The translations under genes were made by a program, and so were the position numbers. 36,916 nt of DNA. Source: an uncultured Blautia sp. (GTDB lineage Bacteria > Bacillota > Clostridia > Lachnospirales > Lachnospiraceae). Under the pieces are notes generated by a model. That model saw only the letters and a program-made list of their open reading frames with translations. It was not told the DNA's origin and ran no database searches. Shown here piece after piece: positions 25,501-32,894 of this stretch (position 1 is the first letter of the stretch; the number at the start of each line of letters is the position of its first letter). The stretch lies in the NCBI GenBank assembly GCA_900541985.1, contig UQLX01000023.1, forward strand, positions 1 to 36,916, given 5' to 3'.

Positions 25501-26433
25501 TTATTTGTTCTCCTCCCATAAGTTCTGTGGATAAAGTCCCTGATCTTTCAGATTCTGGATCGCAGCCATAACAACCGGCTTATCGTCTTTGTAGGTAACT
25601 CCATACCATTTATCTTCGGATTTCAGCACTTTTACAGTTGCTTTCTTCTCATGAAGAAGCTCATCCACAACAAAAGGCAGGAAATATTCACACTTCAGCG
25701 GATTCTTGCTTAAATTCTCATCAAGGAAGGCTGCAAAGCGTGCTTTCAGTTCTGTAAGGATACTTGCAGAAAATCCCCACATATTCATAGAAACTGTACT
25801 TCCCTCCGGAAGCATGGTCCATGTTGCACCATCATCCTCTGTATAAGCAGTTCCGCCGTCATGTTTTTCAATATGTGTGCGTTCATTGATCTTCATAAGA
25901 TGGTCATTTTCATCTGTTACACAAACACCTCTGGCAACATGTCCGTTATCCGTAAGGGTATTTTCCAGCTTATAGCCAACCATCATATATTTATAAAGTT
26001 CTTCCTCGTCCTGATTCTCTGTAAGGAAATCATATGCCATCTTAAATGCATGGCTTCCATAATAGTCGTCTGCATTGATCACGGCAAATGGTCCGTCCAC
26101 CTCTCCGATGCAGCTTAATACCGCATGTCCGGTTCCCCATGGTTTTACACGGTCAGCAGGTACTTCGTAGCCTTCCGGGATATTATGGAGATCCTGGAAT
26201 ACATAAGCCACCTGGATCTGTTTGCTGAGGCGGTCTCCAATGGCTTTTCTGAAGTCCTCTTCATTCTCTTTTTTAATAATGAATACAACCTTCTCAAAAC
26301 CCGCCTTTACCGCATCATAGATAGAAAAATCCATGATGATATGTCCTTCTTTGTCAATAGGGTCGATCTGCTTCAGACCGCCGTAACGGCTTCCCATACC
26401 TGCAGCCATAACTACTAATACTGGTTTCTTCAT
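25501..26433 (-). CDS. Sugar-phosphate nucleotidyltransferase
   Basis: The 310 residues from ATG at 26433 form a single Rossmann-like nucleotidyltransferase domain: LVVMAAGMGSRYGGLKQ (about 5-21, NTP signature), GHAVLSC, the FAVINADDYYG metal/sugar site (about 115-125), and a C-terminal helical part ending PQNLWEENK. A longer TTG start at 26442 sits directly on the ribosome site and is unlikely. It probably joins UTP to the sugar 1-phosphate made by the next gene. It is unlike GalT or the bifidobacterial LnpB-type uridylyltransferase, so the same step is filled by another fold. Specificity is not certain. Confidence 0.8.
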   Translation of the reverse strand: MKKPVLVVMAAGMGSRYGGLKQIDPIDKEGHIIMDFSIYDAVKAGFEKVVFIIKKENEEDFRKAIGDRLSKQIQVAYVFQDLHNIPEGYEVPADRVKPWGTGHAVLSCIGEVDGPFAVINADDYYGSHAFKMAYDFLTENQDEEELYKYMMVGYKLENTLTDNGHVARGVCVTDENDHLMKINERTHIEKHDGGTAYTEDDGATWTMLPEGSTVSMNMWGFSASILTELKARFAAFLDENLSKNPLKCEYFLPFVVDELLHEKKATVKVLKSEDKWYGVTYKDDKPVVMAAIQNLKDQGLYPQNLWEENK

Positions 26434-26453
26434 GATGTTCAATCCTTTCTTTA

Positions 26454-27338
26454 TCAGCCTTTGATTCCTCCGGTAACACCGCCGATGATCTTCTCAGACA
26501 GGAAAACGTAGAGAATGAAGGTCGGCAGGAATACGATGATAACAGCTGCAAACATACCAGCCCAGTCACCTGTATACTTCATGGAGTTGATCATTCCGTA
26601 AAGTCCCGGAGCTACTGGTTTCAGCTTGTCGGAGCTTGCAAAGATCAATGACAGGAAGTACTCATTCCAGATATTAATAAAGTTAAAAATAGTTACTGTT
26701 ACAATACCGGACTGTGCCATCGGGAACATGATCTTCCAGAAAGTTTTCATTGGAGGACATCCGTCAATGGCTGCAGCCTCTTCGTAGGTTTTTGAAATGT
26801 TGCTGAAAAATGTCAGCAGGAAAATCGTCGTATAAGGTACATTGATTCCCACATACAGAAGGATCAGCGTTCCTTTTGCCAGCGGAATGTTGTTCAGGAT
26901 TCCCATACCGGAAATAATACTGAACAGCGGAAGAACTACCATGATCGCCGGAACACCCATAGCAGATACGAAGCTTGTCTGGATGAATTTATTTGCAATA
27001 AAATCAAATCTGGACAGTACATAGGCTGCCGGAGCGCACACCAGGATCAATGCAACACAGGAAACTACAGAATATAACAGAGAGTTTCCAAAAAATCCTG
27101 CAACACCGGATCCATTCCATGCTTTCGCATAGTTTTCAAAATGAAGTCCTGTTTCAAATTTCAGAGCCTTGCCCTGGAAGATCTCTGCCGTTGTTGAAAA
27201 GCTGGCACAAAATACCCATCCAAGAAGTACGATCGTAAAGATCACCCAGAGAAGAATAATGATATATCCCGGTGCCAGCTTCAGCTCTTGCTTCAGATTA
27301 AACGGGCGACGTGGCTCTTTTTCCTTTGTCTTTGCCAT
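26454..27338 (-). CDS. ABC sugar transporter permease (MalG type)
   Basis: 294 residues from ATG at 27338 (9 bases after AGGAG; a GTG 9 bases earlier is less well placed). It has six hydrophobic segments, a short basic N-terminus, and the cytoplasmic EAA loop YEEAAAIDGCPPMKTFWKIMFP in part (about 195-216), which contacts the ATPase. Carbohydrate uptake family 1 (CUT1). It pairs with the permease just upstream. No ATP-binding subunit is encoded here, so a shared MsmK/UgpC-type ATPase elsewhere must power uptake. Confidence 0.92.
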   Translation of the reverse strand: MAKTKEKEPRRPFNLKQELKLAPGYIIILLWVIFTIVLLGWVFCASFSTTAEIFQGKALKFETGLHFENYAKAWNGSGVAGFFGNSLLYSVVSCVALILVCAPAAYVLSRFDFIANKFIQTSFVSAMGVPAIMVVLPLFSIISGMGILNNIPLAKGTLILLYVGINVPYTTIFLLTFFSNISKTYEEAAAIDGCPPMKTFWKIMFPMAQSGIVTVTIFNFINIWNEYFLSLIFASSDKLKPVAPGLYGMINSMKYTGDWAGMFAAVIIVFLPTFILYVFLSEKIIGGVTGGIKG

Positions 27339-27350
27339 AGCGGACACCTC

Positions 27351-28256
27351 CTAAAATTCTAAGTCGTCGTCTTTGATCAGTTTGTTACATACTGTAAATA
27401 CAAGTACCACACATAAGCTCAGAAGCACACCAATGGCGGCTCCAAGGCCGGAGTTACGTTCTGTTACTGTATTACCGCCTCCAAAGATCTGCATGTACAT
27501 ATATACATAAGGCGTGATCGTCTGTGTATCTGCCGTTACATTGGAGAACAGCTGGGACCACACGAAAAATCCTACAGAACTTACAGACCACATGGTGATG
27601 TTTGTTTTAAACACACCCTTCAGAAGAGGGAGTGTCATATAACGGAACTGTTCCAGTTTGTTTGCACCGTCAATCGTTGCCGCCTCATAGTATTCCGGAC
27701 TGATGCGCTCAATTCCGGAAAGCCAGATCAGCATGTGATAGCCCACCATACCAAAACAGTAAGCAATCAGCAGTGCCATGAATTTGTGCTCATTATCCAG
27801 CCACTGTACTTTTGCCAGACCCTCCAGATGAAGTGCCTCAAAAAAGCTCTTAAGAAGTCCAAATCTTGGGCTGTATACATACTGAAGCCACATAGTAGCC
27901 AGAGCAACTGCACTTACGATATTCGGCATGTAGATAATAGCACGGAAGAATTTTTTGCCGCGGATTCCGCTTGTAAGGATCGCTGCAAAAAGAAGTGACA
28001 GGGACATAACGATCAGACCGCCAAAGAACCAGATCCGGAAAAGATTATAACATGCGGTGCGGAAAAGACTGGTATTGATCAGTTTTACATAGTTGTCCAG
28101 ACCGACAAAGCTCCACAGGTTCATAGCATCCGTAACACCTTCGATTTTGAAGAAGCTCATGAGAATGGTCTTCAGTATCGGATACAGAAAGATTCCCAGG
28201 AACAGAAGTACTGCCGGTGTCAGGAATACCACGATCATTGTTTTATTTTTCTTCAA
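27351..28256 (-). CDS. ABC sugar transporter permease (MalF type)
   Basis: 301 residues from a TTG start at 28256, which follows GAGGAGG by 8 bases (a TTG at 28286 has no such site). It has six membrane segments, FLTPAVLLFLGIFLYPI at the start, and an EAA loop YYEAATIDGANKLEQFRYM (about 197-215) typical of CUT1 permeases. The next permease starts 12 bases downstream. It separates from the binding-protein gene by a hairpin (28294-28325). Confidence 0.92.
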   Translation of the reverse strand: MKKNKTMIVVFLTPAVLLFLGIFLYPILKTILMSFFKIEGVTDAMNLWSFVGLDNYVKLINTSLFRTACYNLFRIWFFGGLIVMSLSLLFAAILTSGIRGKKFFRAIIYMPNIVSAVALATMWLQYVYSPRFGLLKSFFEALHLEGLAKVQWLDNEHKFMALLIAYCFGMVGYHMLIWLSGIERISPEYYEAATIDGANKLEQFRYMTLPLLKGVFKTNITMWSVSSVGFFVWSQLFSNVTADTQTITPYVYMYMQIFGGGNTVTERNSGLGAAIGVLLSLCVVLVFTVCNKLIKDDDLEF

Positions 28257-28293
28257 TATGGTTTCCTCCTCTTTTATTTCCCTCAAAAGAAAA

Positions 28294-28325
28294 GACGGCG
28301 GCAGCGTAAAAACGATGCCACCATC
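28294..28325 (-). terminator. Intercistronic hairpin between binding protein and permeases
   Basis: GACGGCGGCAGCG (28294-28306) pairs imperfectly with CGATGCCACCATC (28313-28325), two mismatches in the central ten pairs, and a T-rich run follows on the minus strand. It lies in the gap between the solute-binding protein and the permeases. It would fit partial termination or mRNA protection that gives more binding protein than permease; that is inference. Confidence 0.5.
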
Positions 28326-28343
28326 TCTGCTCTGCTTATTTTA

Positions 28344-29594
28344 TTATTTAGCAGCTTCCTGCATTGCAGCTACAAATTCGTCTGCTGTCAGGGAACCAGC
28401 CATCAGTTTGATGAAGTTCTCTTTGATAACAGGAGTCATATCTACGTTTGTCTCAACGCCTGCAGCCCATGTGAAACGGCCTGTGCTCTGCTCGATTACC
28501 GGTTTTGCACATTCAACCATTGCCGGCCACTCTGCATTTGTAGTATCTGCCGGGATACCTACAGACATCTCAGCAAGTTTTGCGTCATACTCGCCTGTTG
28601 TGATGAATTTAACCAGATCAAATGCTTCTTTCGGCATTTTTGTATCTTTGTTGATACCAAATACCTGTGCACCGAAGTTGTTTGTCTCGATTCCGTTTGC
28701 ACCGTTCTCAAGTTCCGGATATGCGAAGCATCCCCATTTGAAGTCTTCGCCGGCCATATCCTTAACTTCGTTCGGAAGCCAGGAACCATTCAGGTACATA
28801 GCAGCTGTTCCAAGAGCAAGCTCTGTGTTCTGACCTGCCGGCCATACGTTGGAACCAACCATTTCAGAATAGTATCCGTTCTTTGCAAGCTCTTCGATAT
28901 CCTGTGCCATCTGGAGAACTGCCGGATCATCCCATTTGCCTTCTGTAACGATCTCAACAACTTTTTCTTCGCCTACCAGTCTTGCAAGATGGTATCCGAT
29001 TACAGATGTAGCATAAGCGTCATCCATTGTCATTGGAGTGATTCCTGCATCTTTCAGTTTCTGGCAAACATCCAGGAACTCTGCCCATGTAGTAGGCTCT
29101 TTCTCAACGCCGGCCTGCTCAAACAGGTCTTTGTTATAGAAGAAAGCGAATACGTTCGGCTGGTACGGAATTGTCTTCAGTGTTCCGCCGCCAGCGTCAC
29201 GGCATGCGGACATAAGTCCCGGAATAGCTGTATCTTCATATCCGGATTCTTTTACAAGGTCTTCCAGGTCAAGAAGATATTTTGCATACATGCTGTTTAC
29301 ACGGTCGATATCCTCATCAAAGATGTCGATCTGTGTGCCGCCGTCAAGTGCCGGCTGAAGAGCCTCACGGTTTCCGGTACGTCCCTTGAACTGAAGGTCT
29401 ACCTTAACGCCTGTCTCTGCGGTGTAAGCATCAACAGCTTCCTGAATAGCCTGTCCCTGCGGCTCTGTGGACTCCCACATGGACCAGTATACCAGAGTAT
29501 CATCTGCTGCCTGTACAGTTGCGATCGGAGCCATCATTGTTCCTACCATTGCACCACATAATACAGCACTCAGAAGTTTCTTCTTCATTCCCAT
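28344..29594 (-). CDS. Sugar ABC transporter solute-binding lipoprotein/secreted protein
   Basis: 416 residues from ATG at 29594, 8 bases after AAGGAGG; the frame is open to 29669 but that leader has no ribosome site. A signal peptide (MGMKKKLLSAVLCGAMVGTM, cleavage near VQAA-DD) has Cys 13 followed by Gly, not a clear lipobox. The mature part is a family 1 extracellular binding protein: LVYWSMWESTEPQ, then an LQFKGRTGNREALQPAL segment, PNVFAFFYNKDLFEQAGV and an AAMYLNGSW motif. It captures an unknown sugar, by context probably a mucin or milk glycan piece. First gene of the operon. Confidence 0.92.
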   Translation of the reverse strand: MGMKKKLLSAVLCGAMVGTMMAPIATVQAADDTLVYWSMWESTEPQGQAIQEAVDAYTAETGVKVDLQFKGRTGNREALQPALDGGTQIDIFDEDIDRVNSMYAKYLLDLEDLVKESGYEDTAIPGLMSACRDAGGGTLKTIPYQPNVFAFFYNKDLFEQAGVEKEPTTWAEFLDVCQKLKDAGITPMTMDDAYATSVIGYHLARLVGEEKVVEIVTEGKWDDPAVLQMAQDIEELAKNGYYSEMVGSNVWPAGQNTELALGTAAMYLNGSWLPNEVKDMAGEDFKWGCFAYPELENGANGIETNNFGAQVFGINKDTKMPKEAFDLVKFITTGEYDAKLAEMSVGIPADTTNAEWPAMVECAKPVIEQSTGRFTWAAGVETNVDMTPVIKENFIKLMAGSLTADEFVAAMQEAAK

Positions 29595-29700
29595 TTTGAA
29601 TTCCTCCTTAAAAAATATGTTGTTTTGTGTTGTTTTTCGCTTCTTCATGTTTTGGTGGTTTTTACTCAAAACATGTTTTACTATCTTTTATTTTATCGTT

Positions 29701-29750
29701 TTTGCACAAAAAGTATTTGCACAAAAGTATGTTTATTTTGTACAAAAAGC
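29701..29750. promoter_or_regulatory. Three tandem repeats, candidate AraC operator
   Basis: TTTGCACAAAAAGTA (29701-29715), TTTGCACAAAAGTA (29716-29729) and TTTGTACAAAAAGC (29737-29750) lie in direct orientation between the divergent binding-protein and araC genes. Two abut and the third is 7 bases away. Each has an internal TTTGyACAAA dyad. AraC-family proteins bind direct-repeat half sites in such regions, so this is the best candidate operator of the neighbouring regulator. Confidence 0.55.
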
Positions 29751-29812
29751 TTGTTTTGTCCATTTTTCCCATACGTTTCTGTTTTTTTGTGGAATTCTGC
29801 TTTTTATTGAGT

Positions 29813-29818
29813 TATAAT
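29813..29818 (+). promoter_or_regulatory. Candidate -10 of the araC-type gene
   Basis: TATAAT at 29813-29818, about 60 bases before the ATG at 29879. No clear -35 is present at 16-18 bases (a TTGTGG lies 19 bases upstream), so the promoter may be weak or activated. Confidence 0.4.
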
Positions 29819-29878
29819 AGGTTTGCAACAGATGGTTTTTGGCCGGTATCCGAAACTGATACAGGCAGGAGATGTTAT

Positions 29879-30820
29879 ATGGCATATGAAAGTGTGTATC
29901 TGGAAAAAGAACTTCAGATCGACCGGATCTACACGATCCATTATTTTGAATATAGAAATGATTTTTATTACGCAGGAGAACGTCATAATTTCTGGGAATT
30001 CCAATGCGTAGACAAGGGAAAAGCCGAGGTCTGTGCCGAATATGAGCATTATGTTCTGAACCGGGGACAGGTTATTTTTCATAAACCAAATGAATTCCAC
30101 AATTTAAGTGCTACCGGAACAAATGCTCCTAACATCATTGTCGTTTCTTTTGCCTGCAATTCTCCCTGTATGAGTTTTTTTGAAAACAAACTTCTGGAAT
30201 TTTCTGATACGGAGCGATCTATTCTGGGTCTGATCATTGCAGAAGCCCGCCATTGTTTTTCGTCTCCTCTTGACAATCCGTATACAGAGAAGATGGAAAA
30301 GCGGCCGGATATCCTTTTTGGCTCCCAGCAGCTTCTGATAAGCTATCTGGAACAGCTGCTGATCCATATGCTGCGCAGATATACCACCACTCCCCGCTAT
30401 CCTTCCAGCAGTCTGGAAGATGCCGGACCGGTCTCCTCCGCATCCCGTAAGATCGTAAGCTATTTTGAGGAACATATTCGGGATTCGATCACCATAGAAG
30501 ATGTCTGTCATGACAATCTTATCGGCCGTTCTCAGCTTCAGAAACTGTTCCGGGAAGAATATGGCTACGGAGTCATTGAATTTTTCTCTCATATGAAGAT
30601 CAACTTCGCGAGACAGCTGATCCGTGAAAATGACATGAACTTCACACAGATTTCAGAATTTCTGGGTTATTCTTCCATCCACTATTTTTCCAGACAGTTC
30701 AAAAAAATATGCGGGATGACCCCCACAGAATACGCTTCTTCCATCAAGGCCATCTCTGAACGCCCGCAGGATACAGATCCCAGAAATAATAAAGAAGATA
30801 AAAACGGAGCTGATGCCTAA
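29879..30820 (+). CDS. AraC-family transcriptional regulator
   Basis: 313 residues from ATG at 29879 (AGGAGA upstream); an open extension back to 29627 is AT-rich leader and rejected. The N-terminal half is a cupin-like sugar-sensing domain (RHNFWEFQCVDKGKAEV, LNRGQVIFHKPNEFHNL). The C-terminal half has two helix-turn-helix motifs (ITIEDVCHDNLIGRSQLQKL and FTQISEFLGYSSIHYFSRQF) and ends in the family closing motif CGMTPTEYASS. It is divergent from the sugar operon and by position its activator or repressor. Its stop overlaps the end of phoR by 4 bases. Confidence 0.92.
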   Translation: MAYESVYLEKELQIDRIYTIHYFEYRNDFYYAGERHNFWEFQCVDKGKAEVCAEYEHYVLNRGQVIFHKPNEFHNLSATGTNAPNIIVVSFACNSPCMSFFENKLLEFSDTERSILGLIIAEARHCFSSPLDNPYTEKMEKRPDILFGSQQLLISYLEQLLIHMLRRYTTTPRYPSSSLEDAGPVSSASRKIVSYFEEHIRDSITIEDVCHDNLIGRSQLQKLFREEYGYGVIEFFSHMKINFARQLIRENDMNFTQISEFLGYSSIHYFSRQFKKICGMTPTEYASSIKAISERPQDTDPRNNKEDKNGADA

Positions 30821-30837
30821 AACACCAGCTCCATTTT
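30806..30837. terminator. Bidirectional terminator inside araC and phoR ends
   Basis: GGAGCTG (30806-30812) pairs with CAGCTCC (30826-30832) around a 13-base loop. ATTTTTG follows on the plus strand and GTTTTTATC on the minus strand. It spans both stop codons (araC 30818-30820, phoR 30817-30819), so the hairpin is itself partly coding for both proteins. Confidence 0.65.
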
Positions 30838-32148
30838 TGTTCCCTTTCCCGGCTCGCTCTCCAGATTGATCTTTGCCTTATGGAGACTCGCTCCATGCTT
30901 TACGATGGACAGCCCCAGCCCGGTCCCTCCCGTCTGACGGGAGTGGCTTTTATCCACCCGGTAAAATCTTTCAAAAATCCGTTTCTGCTCGTTCTTTGGT
31001 ATACCGATCCCATTATCCTCCACCGAATAACAGGGGTGTCTTTTCTTCTGTCCGGCAAAGACAAGTACCCTTCCTCCGGCATCCGTATACCGGATCGCAT
31101 TGTCTGCAATATTGTAAAACATTTCGTAGAGCACCTGACGAACTCCCCGGACAACTACCCGTTCCCCCTCCAGCAAAAGCTCGATCTCTTTTTTTTCTGC
31201 CGCCATCCTCAGATGCATGACGATATCCTCTGCCAGCTCGTAGATATCCACTGCCTCAAATGGCATATCGCTGTTTTTTTCATCCAGACGTGACAGCTGG
31301 ATGATATCTGAAACCAGGGAACTTAAACGGCTCGCCTCATGATAGATCCGTCCGGAAAATTCAGGGATTTTATCCTCTCCCACCATTCCGTTCATCATCA
31401 GCTCCGCATAACCGGAAATAGACATCAGCGGTGTTTTCAGCTCATGAGATACATTTGCAGAGAATTCCCGCCGCATGGCTTCTGCCTCCTTCAGCTCCTG
31501 CATCTGACGGACGATCTGCCGGTTCTGCTGATCCACTCTCCCGAGAAGTGGTCTCAGCTCTTCGTATTTTACATCCTTCAGAGGATTTTCAAGATCCAGT
31601 TCATTGATGGGCTTGATCAGATCCTTCGTCTGCCTCTGGACAAGAATCACCTCCAGGACCAGTATCCCCAGGGTGATCAGCCCCAAAAGAGTAAAGCTGG
31701 AAAAAAGTGTCATAAATACGCTGTCTGTAGTCCTTGCTACCCGAAGAATATTTCCATCTTCCAGCTTCGTCGCACAGTAAAAGGTCTGCTCTGACAGAGT
31801 TTCCGAAAAACGGACCACTTCTCCATAGCCCTCTTCTCTTGCCTGAATCATCTCCGGGCGCTCCCCGTGATTTTCCATTTCATCTGCTTCCGCATTAGAC
31901 TCATAGATCACGTTTCCCTCACTGTCTGTCACGGTGATCCTTGTTACATTGATATCCTTTACATTTTCCTGAAGATAATCGATTCCCGCCGCATCGATCC
32001 CCGCACGGATATATTCCACCTCATCTCTGACGCTCTGCCTCATGGACACACTGAATTTATCGTACATGACGATGCTTGCCGCCAGAAAGGTCAGCACAAC
32101 TGATAAAATAACAAGAAAGCTTCCATGGTTTAAAAGTCTCTGTCTCAT
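30817..32148 (-). CDS. phoR: PhoR-like sensor histidine kinase
   Basis: 443 residues: TM1 (about 11-28), an extracytoplasmic sensor region with a VTDSEGNVIYESN PAS-like strand (about 72-84), TM2 (about 148-170), a linker, HisKA with SANVSHELKTPLMS (His about 235), and HATPase with N-box FYNIADNAIRYT, G1 DNGIGIP, and G2 GGTGLGLSIVKHG. All catalytic boxes are intact. It starts 1 base after the PhoB-like stop. The nearby Na/Pi transporter with PhoU domain and TTTACA boxes makes phosphate limitation the likely signal. Confidence 0.85.
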   Translation of the reverse strand: MRQRLLNHGSFLVILSVVLTFLAASIVMYDKFSVSMRQSVRDEVEYIRAGIDAAGIDYLQENVKDINVTRITVTDSEGNVIYESNAEADEMENHGERPEMIQAREEGYGEVVRFSETLSEQTFYCATKLEDGNILRVARTTDSVFMTLFSSFTLLGLITLGILVLEVILVQRQTKDLIKPINELDLENPLKDVKYEELRPLLGRVDQQNRQIVRQMQELKEAEAMRREFSANVSHELKTPLMSISGYAELMMNGMVGEDKIPEFSGRIYHEASRLSSLVSDIIQLSRLDEKNSDMPFEAVDIYELAEDIVMHLRMAAEKKEIELLLEGERVVVRGVRQVLYEMFYNIADNAIRYTDAGGRVLVFAGQKKRHPCYSVEDNGIGIPKNEQKRIFERFYRVDKSHSRQTGGTGLGLSIVKHGASLHKAKINLESEPGKGTKMELVF

Positions 32149-32149
32149 C

Positions 32150-32818
32150 TTAATCTCCGATCCGGTAGCCTACCCCACGCACAGTCTCTACCATATTTCC
32201 CGCGTCTCCCAGCTTCTGTCTGAGTGTCCTTACATGAACATCCACCGTCCTGGTTTCTCCATCAAAATCATATCCCCACACATGACACAGGATCTGATTC
32301 CGGCTCATAACAAGCCCCTTGTTTTCCAGAAGATACTGGAGAAGCTCAAATTCCTTCCGGGTAAGCTCCACCTTTTTATCGCCGATCTGCACCTCATGGC
32401 GCCCTACCAGAACCTTCAGTTCTCCACAGTACAGCTCCCGGTTTTCTTCTTTTCTGGTACATCTTCTGAGAACTGCCTTTACCCGGGCAACAAATTCCAT
32501 CATTCCGAAGGGTTTGGTGATATAATCGTCTGCTCCTGTCTCAAGTCCCTTTACCTTGTCAAATTCCGCATCCTTGGCCGTGACCATGATCACAGGAATA
32601 TTTCTGGTTTCCGGAGCTGCTTTCAGTCTGGAAAGAATGGAATATCCGTCCTCTCCCGGAAGCATGATATCCAGAAGGATCAGAACCGGAAGTTCTTTTT
32701 TGAGGGCTGCGTTCAGTTCTCTGCCGTCCGCAAACCCTTTTGCAGAAAATCCGGTGGTCTCCAGCGTATATACCAGAAGCTCCCGGATGTTTTTTTCGTC
32801 TTCTACACAATAGATCAT
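32150..32818 (-). CDS. phoB: PhoB/PhoP-like response regulator
   Basis: 222 residues from ATG at 32818, which follows AAGGAGG; the frame runs open to 32941 with no family sequence. The receiver begins MIYCVEDEKNIRELL (acidic pair at 6-7), phosphoacceptor Asp about 50 in LLDIMLPGEDGY, Thr in VTAKD, Lys in DYITKPFGMMEF. The winged helix has KEFELLQYLLENKGLV and ends VETVRGVGYRIGD. Adjacent phoR and an upstream Na/Pi transporter suggest a Pho regulon regulator. Confidence 0.87.
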   Translation of the reverse strand: MIYCVEDEKNIRELLVYTLETTGFSAKGFADGRELNAALKKELPVLILLDIMLPGEDGYSILSRLKAAPETRNIPVIMVTAKDAEFDKVKGLETGADDYITKPFGMMEFVARVKAVLRRCTRKEENRELYCGELKVLVGRHEVQIGDKKVELTRKEFELLQYLLENKGLVMSRNQILCHVWGYDFDGETRTVDVHVRTLRQKLGDAGNMVETVRGVGYRIGD

Positions 32819-32845
32819 GGCCATCCTCCTTATCTTAGCAGCAAA

Positions 32846-32874
32846 GGCTGCCGGGGGTATTGCCCTCGGCAGCC
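32846..32874 (-). terminator. Hairpin between Na/Pi transporter and phoB
   Basis: GGCTGCCG (32846-32853) pairs with CGGCAGCC (32867-32874); inner GGG/CCC pairs continue the stem, and TTTGCTGC follows on the minus strand. The short T-run suggests partial termination, so phoB-phoR may be reached by readthrough from the transporter promoter. Confidence 0.6.
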
Positions 32875-32894
32875 GTATCCTATTCCTTTTTCTT

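Noticed and set aside
29687..29715. CcpA cre site before the sugar operon
   Set aside because: The TGCAAAAACGATAA stretch has the CG two bases out of place relative to the cre consensus.
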